From: Odiellus spinosus
Lineage: Eukaryota; Arthropoda; Arachnida; Opiliones; Phalangiidae
DNA length: 64,000 nucleotides
Assembly (NCBI GenBank): GCA_963920705.1
Contig: OY987239.1
Coordinates: 11,291,004 to 11,355,003, forward strand
Reading direction: 5' to 3'
Below the pieces are notes generated by a model. The model worked only from the letters and a program-made list of their open reading frames with translations. It searched no databases and had not been told where the DNA came from. A program made the position numbers and the translations under genes. How positions within the stretch are numbered: position 1 is the stretch's first letter; every line of letters starts with the position of its first letter. This document shows, piece after piece, positions 53,332 to 64,000 of the stretch.

Positions 53332-53669
53332 CAGAAGCCGATGAAACCCTCCTTTGAAGTCTATTACTCCCTGGTCTTGTCTACCCCTCTCTGTATGGGT
53401 TATTCTCAAAAGGCGCGATCCGTACGCCTCCTAACGGTAGATGTTTTCGGAGCGGGAGTTCGTCGAGCGAATATCTCTAGCAGCCTCGGAGTTCGTCCAA
53501 AAAACGTCGTCGTTTGTGGAGAGAGAGAATTTCCAATTTTTCGTAGACAGGGGGGGATGAAGTAGGACCCCTTCTAACTCGTAAAATTGTGAATTTTACC
53601 CATACAGAGAGGAGCGCTATATGGAACATTGGAGTAGTAGACTTCAAAGGAGGGTTTCATCGGCTTCTG
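53332..53669 (-). mobile_element. MITE family A, copy 8
   Basis: Exact 7-bp duplication ATTCTAT (53325-53331 and 53670-53676). It is inserted between a poly-A/T tract (53677-53696) and the candidate exon to its left. Confidence 0.95.
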
Positions 53670-53882
53670 ATTCTATGAAAAAAAAAAAAAAAAATCCGAA
53701 TTTAACTCGAGTGATAAAGCGTGTGTCCTGATTGAACTGACAGTATTTGCAGAGCGGAAACTTTCAAGTTTTATCCATAACATTAGAATAAATTATAAAT
53801 AATATAGAAAGTTTTCACTAAAGGGGGGTAAATGCCGTTCCCCCCAGTGTTGCCAACCATTTGTGAGTGCAATCAGTTCAGT

Positions 53883-54220
53883 CAGAAGTAGATGAAACCC
53901 TCCTTTGAAGTCTACAACTCTAATGTTCCATATAGCGCTCCTCTCTGTATGGGTAAAATTCCCAATTTTCCGAGATCAGAGGGGTCCTACTTCATACCCC
54001 CCTGTCTACGGAAAATTGGAAATTCTCTCTCTCCACAAACGACGACGTTTGGTTGACGAACTCAAAGGTTGCTAGAAATATTCGCTGGACGAACTCCCGC
54101 TCCGAAAATATCTACCGTTAGGAGGCGTACGAATCGCGCTTTTTGAAACTAACCCATACAGAGAGGGGTAGACAAGACCAGGGAGTAATAGACTTCAAAG
54201 GAGGGTTTCATCGGCTTCTG
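53883..54220 (+). mobile_element. MITE family A, copy 9
   Basis: GTAGATG-type left end like copy 7. The flanks (GTTCAGT and ATATATA) do not match. It lies 213 bp from copy 8. Confidence 0.9.
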
Positions 54221-54230
54221 ATATATACAA

Positions 54231-54335
54231 TAGTGAAATCACGTGATGACGTAGATTGAGGGGAATTTTTATTTTAAACCATTTCGAAAATGGGCGATTA
54301 TTAAAAATGTATTTTTACTGTATATTCGAGTGGTT
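54231..54335 (+). mobile_element. element D fragment, copy 4
   Basis: CACGTGATGACGTAGATTGA, then GGGGAATTTTTATTTTAAA and TTCGAAAATGGGCGATTATT. This covers only the segment up to the point where the 222-bp array starts in copy 1. The interval 54336-54778 has no supported feature. Confidence 0.7.
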
Positions 54336-54778
54336 TCAGATTGCGCAATCTTTGTGGTATTAAGGCAAACTCAATTTCAAAACTTCCCCTACCAATATCG
54401 ATCCAATTAATATCAATATAATCGAAATTTTATTAAATATTAATACGAAGAGTATAGGAAAGAGTTTTATGTAGTTTTTAGAACATTATAAAGGTCATAT
54501 CCATTTTTTTAAAATTGAAAATCTATTCAAATTAGATTCCACTAATTTATGAAACTCGAGGATATTGGATATCTCAAAAATCGGATATCTCGGATTATTT
54601 TCTTCTGTAACAAATGTGTAAGTACCATGACAATTTTGTTGCCATTGTAGCATGGCTATTTTCTTTTAAATTTTTGTGTTCGCGTCGGGAAAAAATAATT
54701 TACGGGAAGAAACGCGATGGTTATAAAATTAAATACGAACAGTTAAATTAATTTTAATTGGAGGATTGAAAACGGATT

Positions 54779-57110
54779 TCCCACCATTCGGTCGAACGCG
54801 TAACCTCGAAAGAATTTTCTAAAACCATTCCGTCGAACGCGTAACCTCGAAAGAATTTTCTGCAACCATTCCGTCGAACGCGTAACCTCGAAAGAATTTT
54901 CTGCAACCATTCCGTCGAACGCGTAACCTCGAAAGAAGTTTCTAAAACCATTCCGTCGAACGCGTAACCTCGAATGAATTTTCTAAAACCATTCCGTCGA
55001 ACGCGTAACCTCGAAAGAATTTTCTAAAACCATTCCGTCGAACGCGTAACCTCGAAACAATTTTCTAAAACCATTCCGTCGAACGCGTAACCTCGAAAGA
55101 ATTTTCTAAAACCATTCCGTCGAACGCGTAACCTCGAAAGAATTTTCTAAAACCATTCCGTCGAACGCGTAACCTCGAAAGAAGTTTCTAAAACCATTCC
55201 GTCGAACGCGTAACCTCGAAAGAAGTTTCTAAAACCATTCCGTCGAACGCGTAACCTCGAAAGAATTTTCTAAAACCATTCCGTCGAACGCGTAACCTCG
55301 GAAGAAGTTTCTAAAACCATTCCGTCGAACGCGTAACCTCGAAAGAAGTTTCTAAAACCATTCCGTCGAACGCGTAACCTCGAAAGAAGTTTCTAAAACC
55401 ATTCCGTCGAACGCGTAACCTCGAAAAAATTTTATAAAACCATTCCGTCGAACGCGTAACCTCGAAATAATTTTCTAAAACCATTCCGTCGAACGGGTAA
55501 CCTCGAAAGAATTTTCTAAAACCATTCCGTCGAACGCGTAACCTCGAAAGAATTTTCTAAAACCATTCCGTCGAACGCGTAACCTCGAAAGAATTTTCTA
55601 AAACCATTCCGTCGAACGCGTAACCTCGAAATAATTTTCTAAAACCATTCCGTCGAACGCGTAACCTCGAAAGAATTTTCTAAAACCATTCCGTCGAACG
55701 CGTAACCTCGAAAGAATTTTCTAAAACCATTCCGTCGAACGCGTAACCTCGAAAGAAGTTTCTAAAACCATTCCGTCGAACGCGTAACCTCGAAAGAAGT
55801 TTCTAAAACCATTCCGTCGAACGCGTAACCTCGAAAGAATTTTCTAAAACCATTCCGTCGAACGCGTAACCTCGAAAGAATTTTCTAAAACCATTCCGTC
55901 GAACGCGTAACCTCGAAAGAAGTTTCTAAAACCATTCCGTCGAACGCGTAACCTCGAAAGAAGTTTCTAAAACCATTCCGTCGAACGCGTAACCTCGAAA
56001 AAATTTTATAAAACCATTCCGTCGAACGCGTAACCTCGAAATAATTTTCTAAAACCATTCCGTCGAACGGGTAACCTCGAAAGAATTTTCTAAAACCATT
56101 CCGTCGAACGCGTAACCTCGAAAGAATTTTCTAAAACCATTCCGTCGAACGCGTAACCTCGAAAGAATTTTCTAAAACCATTCCGTCGAACGCGTAACCT
56201 CGAAAGAAGTTTCTAAAACCATTCCGTCGAACGCGTAACCTCGAAAGAAGTTTCTAAAACCATTCCGTCGAACGCGTAACCTCGAAAGAATTTTCTAAAA
56301 CCATTCCGTCGAACGCGTAACCTCGGAAGAAGTTTCTAAAACCATTCCGTCGAACGCGTAACCTCGAAAGAAGTTTCTAAAACCATTCCGTCGAACGCGT
56401 AACCTCGAAAGAAGTTTCTAAAACCATTCCGTCGAACGCGTAACCTCGAAATAATTTTCTAAAACCATTCCGTCGAACGGGTAACCTCGAAAGAATTTTC
56501 TAAAACCATTCCGTCGAACGCGTAACCTCGAAAGAATTTTCTAAAACCATTCCGTCGAACGCGTAACCTCGAAAGAATTTTCTAAAACCATTCCGTCGAA
56601 CGCGTAACCTCGAAAGAAGTTTCTAAAACCATTCCGTCGAACGCGTAACCTCGAAAGAAGTTTCTAAAACCATTCCGTCGAACGCGTAACCTCGAAAGAA
56701 GTTTCTAAAACCATTCCGTCGAACGCGTAACCTCGAAAGAAGTTTCTAAAACCATTCCGTCGAACGCGTAACCTCGAAAAAAATTTATAAAACCATTCCG
56801 TCGAACGCGTAACCTCGAAAGAAGTTTCTAAAACCATTCCGTCGAACGCGTAACCTCGAAAAAAATTTATAAAACCATTCCGTCGAACGCGTAACCTCGA
56901 AAGAAGTTTCTAAAACCATTCCGTCGAACGCGTAACCTCGAAATTTTTTTCTAAAACCATTCCGTCGAACGCGTAACCTCGAAAGAAGTTTCTAAAACCA
57001 TTCCGTCGAACGCGTAACCTCGAAAGAATTTTCTAAAACCATTCCGTCGAACGCGTAACCTCGAAAGAAGTTTCTAAAACCATTCTGTCGAACGCGTAAC
57101 CTCGAAAGAA
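54779..57110. repeat. 41-bp satellite, about 57 copies, with higher-order structure
   Basis: Unit: CCATTCCGTCGAACGCGTAA, then CCTCGAAAGAATTTTCTAAA plus A, spaced 41 bp (55081 to 55122). Variants GAAGTTTC, ATAATTTTC and AAAATTTTATA mark units. The block around 55421-55491 (AAAAATTTTATA unit, ATAATTTT unit, then a GAACGGGTAA unit) recurs 574 bp later (55995-56065), which is 14 units, and its last part recurs at 56475, 10 units further. The 65-codon minus-strand ORF at the left edge is periodic. CpG-containing units (TCGAACGCG) are notable in AT-rich DNA. Confidence 0.96.
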
Positions 57111-57871
57111 CTCTTTATAACCATTCCGTAACCTCGAAAGAACCTCTTAACCATTCCTAAGAAAACGCAATCGGAAAAGCGTACAAGATCTACAATCGCG
57201 ATTCGGTCAAGAGATACTAACCTAATCAATGCCTATACTTTCCTACTCATACTTTACACGTAGTTAATGGCCTTTTGCCAACACTCTCTTAATTACCAAA
57301 CCCAAGTTATCGGGGTCAAACGAGCGCTACGAATCAATAGGGGGTTCAAGGTCGCGACATTATCAAGCATTTTCGCTCTTGACCCTGATTATTTTATTTT
57401 TCCTACAACCCTTCACTGTTTTCAGCAATATTAATTAATTTTAATCTATCTTGCGCTTGCGCATTACGAGTGCGGAGTTATTAGCCACGTTTGGGAAAGA
57501 ACGTAGGTCATTCGGAAAGTTAGGCACTTGTGACCGACTCGAACGTATCTCTCCCGGTCGCAGGACCTTTGACCCTTAGAGAAATGTGGTTCATTAACTC
57601 TGCCGGGTCATCAAGGACCCCGTAAGTTTGGCGATGCGCTGCTGATGTCCGTTTCTGGGTTGGAGCTCGCGAAGAGTCACTTAGGGACTGTTAGGACCCG
57701 TGGGATTTGGATTTTAGGTTAAGAACCCTACTTCGCGTTGCTGTTTTTGTGATTTTCAGCTACTTGGAGGACCAGACTTTGTTGTCTCGATACTTCGTGT
57801 CTAACTTTGATCATAAAGTAATTGATGGTTGAACGCGTTTGAAATTATTGTATCATAAGGATTCGGGGGTG
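57111..57871. other. sequence between two satellites, no supported gene
   Basis: The first 50 bp is decayed 41-bp repeat. The remainder is the most GC-balanced non-repetitive stretch in the right half of the window, but I find no ORF or splice-bounded exon that I can support. Confidence 0.4.
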
Positions 57872-58985
57872 GGATGATAAACTAATTGTATGAATTCGAC
57901 ATTTGATAAACTAATTGTATGAATTCGACATTTGATAAACTAATTATCAGGATTCGACATTTGATAAACTAATTATCAGGATTCGACATTTGATAAACTA
58001 ATTATCAGGATTCGACATTTGATAAACTAATTATCAGGATTCGACATTTGATAAACTAATTATCAGGATTCGACATTTGATAAACTAATTGTAAGGATTC
58101 GACATTTGATAAACTAATTCTCAGGATTCGACATTTGATAAACTAATTATCAGGATTCGACATTTGATAAACTAATCGTAAGGATTCGACATTTGATAAT
58201 CTAATTGTCAGGATTCGACATTTGATAAAGTAATTGTCAGGATTCGACATTTGATAAACTAATTGTAAGGATTCGACATTTGATAAACTAATTATCAGGA
58301 TTCGACATTTGATAAACTAATTGTTAGGATTCGACATTTGATAAACTAATTGTAAGGATTCGACATTTGATAAACTAATTGTAAGGATTCGTCATTTGAT
58401 AAACTAATTATCAGGATTCGACATTTGATAAACTAGTTGTAAGGATTCGACATTTGATAAACTAATCGTAAGGATTCGACATTTGATAAACTAGTTGTAA
58501 GGATTCGACATTTGATAAACTAATTATCAGGATTCGACATTTGATAAACTAATTGTAAGGATTCGACATTTGATAAACTAATTATCAGGATTCGACATTT
58601 GATAAACTAATTATCAGGGTTCGACATTTGATAAACTAATTGTAAGGATTCGACATTCGATAAACTAATTGTAAGGATTCGACATTCGATAAACTAATTG
58701 TAAGGATTCGACATTTGATAAACTAATCGTAAGGATTCGACATTTGATAAACTAATCGTAAGGATTCGACATTTGATAAACTAGTTGTAAGGATTCGACA
58801 TTTGATAAACTAATTATCAGGATTCGACATTTGATAAACTAATTATCAGGATTCGACATTTGATAAACTAATTGTAAGGATTCGACATTTGATAAACTAA
58901 TTGTAAGGATTCGACATTTGATAAACTAATTATCAGGATTCGACATTTGATAAACTAATTGCAATGATTCGACATTTGAAAATTG
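57872..58985. repeat. 29-bp satellite, about 38 copies
   Basis: Unit TTTGATAAACTAATTGTAAG, then GATTCGACA, spaced 29 bp (57961 to 57990). Two main variants, ATTGTAAGG and ATTATCAGG, alternate in runs. It ends in a GTCAGGGAAAA-type fragment near 59010-59070. Confidence 0.95.
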
Positions 58986-59398
58986 GGTAGTATTAGCTAA
59001 AACGTCCAGGGAAAATCGTTGGAAAAGGTCAGGGAAAAACCAGGAAAAGTCAGGGAATTTGAATCTGAAAAAACTGTACCTTTCCTGATATTATTTAACT
59101 ACGTGCGTTGTTTACTTTTATGTAATTATTAATTATTTTTATTTTTAAGTAATTTGCTCATTACGTATTTAAGTTTAAAGTAATTAAGGTAATCTAAATC
59201 ATGGCTAAATGTAAAGACTTCACGGTACCATAATTACAGTTTTTTTTTTACCTCAAATTTGATACAGAACCACACCCTTTTCATAAATCTTTTTTTTATT
59301 TATAAAAAATCTAATTTTCTTGGCGGGAGATCTAAGACCTAAGCTGTCAGCTGAGTATTTCTTGATAAAAATTGCTCCTATTAAAGGAAAAATATTAG

Positions 59399-59931
59399 TA
59401 TAGCTCGGAATCTTCTGTTATTCGTATATTTTCAGATATTTTATTTTCGGATAAATTGTTCGTAACTAAAACATGAAATTTCTATATTCGTATAATTGTT
59501 AAATGGTTTACCCGAAGATAAGCCTTCGCCGCTTTATCTACCTACAAATTACTCGTTTTCAAACGTATAACGATGGATAATTCGCGTTTCCAGAGTCTAA
59601 AATATAAGAAAAATATTTCAAAATTGACTTTTAATTCGAAGAATATAAATAAAACGACGAAACTAAGATTTTAAATCATCTTTTTATTCGTTATTTTTCA
59701 CGAAAATCAATTTTGAATGTTTTTTATCCGAACGTATAACGCGGATAGTATTCTAAGATAAGTTGCCATTTTTGTTGGATAATAAAAACGGATATGGATT
59801 AGGTTTTTGTTACTTTATCTTGGAATAAGTTAACTCGAATGAAAAATAGTCTATTTTTAATCAGATTGATTTACATCAGAATTTAGTAGATTTTATCCAA
59901 TTAATAAAAATGATACGAATTCCGAGCTCTA
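59399..59931 (+). mobile_element. MITE family B, copy 8 (nearly complete)
   Basis: Starts TATAGCTCGGAAT with a small deletion of the GATCGATCC segment, and ends ACGAATTCCGAGCTCTA. TA lies at both ends. Internal segments match copy 6. Confidence 0.88.
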
Positions 59932-60284
59932 ATAATGGGTATGAAAATGTAGCCGTTTTGCGAGCGGCTAGTTCAATGAAGGTCCAAATTAATCGAAGGC
60001 CTCTGGTTCAGGAGGGAAGATTATTGGGTGTGGCTCCGAAGGGCATTTATGTATAACGGATCCCTGAATATTACAGTGTCCAGTCAATAGCGGGCTTTTC
60101 CTTCTAATAATTAATTAAAACATGAAAAAAAGGTAGCTACTACATAGACGAATAATTGATCCATAGGAGAATGTTAAAGTTTTCGTCATTTTTGACCGAC
60201 AAACAAACCACATATTAAATTAACTATTAAACAAACAAATCATAAATTAAATTAATTACTAAACAAATACACCACAACTTAAAT

Positions 60285-60985
60285 TTATCTATTTAATAAA
60301 CAAATTATAAATTGATTTATTTAATAAATAAACTATAAATTGATTTATTTAATAAATAAACTATAAATTGATTTATTTAATAAATAAACTATAAATTGAT
60401 TTATTTAATAAATAAACTATAAATTGATTTATTTAATAAATAAACTATAAATTGATTTATTTAATAAATAAACTATAAATTGATTTATTTAATAAATAAA
60501 CTATAAATTGATTTATTTAATAAATAAACTATAAATTGATTTATTTAATAAATAAACTATAAATTGATTTATTTAATAAATAAACTATAAATTTATTTAT
60601 TTAATAAATAAACTATAAATTTATCCATTTAATAAACTATAAATTTATCCATTTAATAAACTATAAATTTATCCATTTAATAAACTATAAATTTATCCAT
60701 TTAATAAATAAACTATAAATTTATCCATTTAATAAATAAACTATAAATTTATCCATTTAATGAATAAACTATAAATTTATCCTTTTAATAAATAAACTAT
60801 AAATTTATTTATTTAATAAATAAACTATAAATTTATTTATTTAATAAATAAACTATAAATTTATTTATTTAATAAATAAACTATAAATTGATTTATTTAA
60901 TAAATAAACTATAAATTGATTTATTTAATAAATAAACTATAAATTGATTTATTTAATAAATAAACTATAAATTTATTTATTTAAT
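60285..60985. repeat. 28-bp AT-only satellite, about 25 copies
   Basis: Unit TTGATTTATTTAATAAATAA, then ACTATAAA, spaced 28 bp (60361 to 60389), with a CCATTTAATAAA variant block in the middle. TTTATTTAATAAATA is nearly palindromic. Apart from isolated G or C it is pure A/T. Confidence 0.95.
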
Positions 60986-61641
60986 TAAAACCAACCCTAT
61001 CTAGCTTAAAAGCCTTAATACACGCATTACGCTAATTATATAAGGGAAGAAACATAATGAATGACCCAATTAAATTCTTTTTCAATAGAAACATTGTATA
61101 AATATTAGACAACACAGAAGAAAATGCTACCTTTGTTTTTTTTACGAGCGGTGGCTAAAACACAAGACCCAACCTTATTGATCTTTCACATAATACAAAG
61201 TCTACTAAATTCCCGCCCTTTTCCGACATACGACAGAGTTAATTACATCCTTGATGGATCATGAACACTTTATTTAAGCAGAAACAGATTAAAAATGAAA
61301 TATCTTCCACTAATCTAAGCAATTATAACGCGACCCTTTTATCTAGAACCAAAAAACTCTGACATTGTAAATAAATTATCCCATAGTTTATCATTATTCA
61401 CCTTAAAGGTAGAAACAACCTAACAACAAGTGACTTTTTAAATAGATTCCTTAAGGGGGGAAGTAAAAGGTTTTGTGTTTTGAGACTGTGACGTCAAATT
61501 TCATAATTAGTGTTACTCGTCCTACTGATTTTTTACTCCAGGGGGTGATTATTCTCTGGTATGATTATATTATAATATATTAACCAGGAAAGACACGGAA
61601 AAAGATCATTAAATAATCACAAAAATGACTCTTCTTTGAAT
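60986..61641. other. intergenic, one foldback-arm fragment
   Basis: AACAACCTAACAACAAGTGA followed by CTTTTTAAATAGATTCCTTA near 61416-61455 matches part of one arm of the foldback at 17194-17805. Nothing else is supported. Confidence 0.5.
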
Positions 61642-61922
61642 CAAGGAGGATCAGAGAAGGAGAGGAAATGTGGGGCTGCGTTGAGTTAGAGAGAGAAGAG
61701 CCAACCTCCCACTCGGGTGGAAAGGGGGGATAGGAAATTCTCGAGGTAAACTGTTGTCACGTGGTCGCTAGCTAGCGCGTCTCATAAAGGATTCGTTTTA
61801 CCCACGCGACAACATTTTACCACGAAACGTCTCTACCCCCGTTCTCCCAGAGTGGGAGTTTAGGCCGACGCAGTAGGAACCGCGCCGTCCCCACATTTCC
61901 TCTCCTTCTCTGATCCTCCTTG
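61642..61922 (-). mobile_element. MITE family E, copy 5
   Basis: CAAGGAGGATCAGAGAAGGA...TTCTCTGATCCTCCTTG, with an exact 7-bp duplication TTTGAAT (61635-61641 and 61923-61929). The interval 61930-62418 holds no supported feature. Confidence 0.95.
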
Positions 61923-62425
61923 TTTGAATTAAGGTTTAGACCAGTATCGCTCTTAATATTTCCCTCTGGTCACGTGATAAAATAAGTAGTAAAGGGTTAT
62001 TTTAGTACGATAAAAAACACGAGATGGCGCTGATTTTGCATAATATCTGTTTGATTGTTTGATTTCCCAGTCTACTTATCTCTCTCTCTTACCTCTTTCC
62101 CCAGTATCCCGCCTCTCGTTGCGGGTGGGCACACTGTAGGCCAGACGGTGACTTTATTGTGGCGATATAAACACCGTTATAATAAACGTTTCTAAATTCT
62201 ACCACGAACTAGGTAGGTTCGAATATTACCATTTCGTTGGAAGTAAAGTTCTAGCGATATTAGAACGCGAGGGATAAAATTTCAATTAAGTTTATTTTTA
62301 AACAAGATTCGATATAATCTCAGACGTTATAATTATCAAAATTATGTCGTGAACTAAAGAAGATTTCAATTTAAATTTAAGTGAAAATTGGGGACTGATC
62401 GCGTTTGTGGTTCGATTGATAATAG

Positions 62426-62844
62426 CAGAGGTATATAATAATCCCCTTCGTGGGGAAGTATGAAAGCCCCTATACTACCAATGCTAAAAATCACGAACAA
62501 CGAGAGCCCGCTGCTAACTATCTAGGCCACTAGCTCGCGCTGGACTTCTCAATGTCGCTACTCTAGTAAATGGTCTTTGTATAAACAAGACCGCTCGATT
62601 TGTGTTTAGAACTTCCTGTCTCGGGAGTCAGGCTGTCTGTTAAAATGGAGTCGAAGGTTGACTTCGGCTCGCGAGTTCCGGAAGCGCGTGTAAGGAAAAT
62701 TTAGTGAGGTTCAAAATGGTGCAACTATTTTTTTGGGAGTAAAGCGGTGTGTCGATCCGCCGCGATTTAGGCCGGGTACTCGTTGTTCGTCGATTTTGCC
62801 TACCTTTCATACTTCCCTCCGAAGGGGGTTATTATATACCTCTG
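62426..62844 (-). mobile_element. MITE family C, copy 5
   Basis: A 419-bp copy with an exact 7-bp duplication ATAATAG (62419-62425 and 62845-62851). Confidence 0.95.
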
Positions 62845-63715
62845 ATAATAGGTACCCTTTTAAGTGAGTTACCTATTGACTACCGCCTTATAATCATTCA
62901 CCTGTATCTCAATTTGTCATGTTTCCAATAACAATTTCGTTTTGGGCTCGTCTCTATGATTTCCTCGCTTGACTCATTCCATATCGGGTCAAAGTTGACT
63001 GAACACAATTCACTTAACCTAATTGTTTACACACGATTACAACGTTCAGAGATATTTGTTTATTTACGCAGTCTGATCTGCGGACGTTATTCGTGTGTTA
63101 TCTATCCTAACCAAAGATCATGAGCTGTTTTCCATATCTCTTAGGCAACTTCAAGACCAGATCTCTTAGGCAACTCTTAGGCAACTTCAAGACCAGATCT
63201 TCATGTCGTAAGACAACTTGAAGCCATATCTTTTAAGCAACTAAAATAACCTAATCTGGTGAAGGACACTAGGGTTATTTTCACTTTGTTCAAATCCTAG
63301 CTATAGTGTAACTAGTCAACCAATCCCATGTCCAAATGTTGGTTAATCTTAACATTAGCCCTACCACTGACTCATTAACCGTTTAACATATCAACCGTTA
63401 ATTTTTAACTGAAATTAAAATTAAAGACACTCACCTGGTTAGTTAAAAAAAACGTCCGGCACGTTTCAAAAACGAAAGTAATTGTCCTATCCCAATTGTC
63501 GACCGGTAACTGAAGAACTCACGCGCTGATGGCTTCAGAGACCTCAAGCGTGATGCTTTCGCTTCGATGTTCCCCCGAAAAAGACACCCATACAGAGACT
63601 TACATTTTTATTTCCCCTCGTGCAGGTAACTTTATCACGTGGTTGGACCTTTTTAGCCACACCCCCTTAGGGGGAGGTGTAAGCTACTATATGGTATCAC
63701 CATTTTCTTTGTAGA
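62845..63715. other. intergenic; short imperfect repeats near 63140-63240
   Basis: TCTTAGGCAACTTCAAGACC recurs three times in slightly different form between about 63140 and 63240. No gene that I can support. The 61-codon plus-strand ORF near 63529 has no recognisable features. Confidence 0.4.
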
Positions 63716-64000
63716 TAGAGCTCGGAATCGGATCGATCCATTATCTTCCGTTATTCGTATATTTTCAGATATTTTATTTTCGGATAAATTGTAACTAAAA
63801 CAATGAAATTTCTATATTCGTATAATTGTTAAAAGGTTTACCCGAAGATAAGCCTTCGCCGCTTTATCTACCTACAAATTACTCAGTTTTCAAACGTATA
63901 ACGATGGATAATTCGCGTTTCCAGAGTCTAAAATATAAGAAAAATATTTCAAATTAACTTTTAATTCGAAGAATATAAATAAAACGACGAAACTAAGATT
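63716..64000 (+). mobile_element. MITE family B, copy 9 (runs off the window)
   Basis: Starts TAGAGCTCGGAATCGGATCG, as copy 6 does, and follows it closely to the window end (ACGACGAAACTAAGATT). Confidence 0.9.

Noticed and set aside
54754-54951. 65-codon minus-strand ORF
   Set aside because: It is a translation of the 41-bp satellite and stops as soon as a unit variant shifts frame.

Overview
This is a 64 kb stretch of AT-rich nuclear DNA from an animal. The evidence is a set of spliced genes with GT-AG introns, mostly 50-90 nt long, whose products are recognisably metazoan: ribosomal protein L32, the mRNA decapping enzyme DCP2, the RIO2 kinase, gamma-glutamyltransferase, a cytosolic sulfotransferase, a galactose-3-O-sulfotransferase-like enzyme and a rhodopsin-type peptide GPCR. 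Short introns next to a very heavy repeat load, plus a Gal3ST-type gene, suggest an invertebrate, possibly a deuterostome such as a tunicate. The sequence alone does not settle the species.

Layout. 1-18,000 has no gene that I can support. It holds a 173-bp satellite (1-1660), palindromic MITEs, a 32-bp minisatellite (3775-4671), a dispersed element containing a 222-bp tandem array (6958-8605), a 42-bp satellite (9083-11764) and several copies of a mariner-like MITE. 18,087-26,931 is a plus-strand gene cluster: GPCR, DCP2 (7 exons) and an intronless sulfotransferase. 28,543-32,442 is gamma-glutamyltransferase on the minus strand (8 exons), with MITEs in three introns. 36,852-41,832 holds RIOK2 (9 exons, one intron swollen by 20-bp minisatellites) and RPL32 on the plus strand. 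41.9-47 kb is AT-rich and contains a TATA box followed by a very short signal-peptide ORF. 47,017-48,311 is the Gal3ST-like gene on the minus strand. From 49 kb to the end there is little coding sequence. Two or three orphan exon candidates are followed by satellites of 41 bp (54.8-57.1 kb), 29 bp (57.9-59.0 kb) and 28 bp (60.3-61.0 kb).

The genes are mostly housekeeping and show no shared pathway. DCP2, RIOK2 and RPL32 act in mRNA decay and ribosome biogenesis or translation, but each appears to be an independent transcription unit. The clearest non-gene signal is three sequence-unrelated MITE families, called A, C and E here (9, 5 and 5 copies). All start with CA, end with TG and make exact 7-bp target-site duplications, which implies one shared transposase type not encoded in this window. 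Other families are B (TA duplication, mariner-like), two hAT-type MITEs with exact 8-bp duplications, and D, whose largest copy has grown its own internal satellite.
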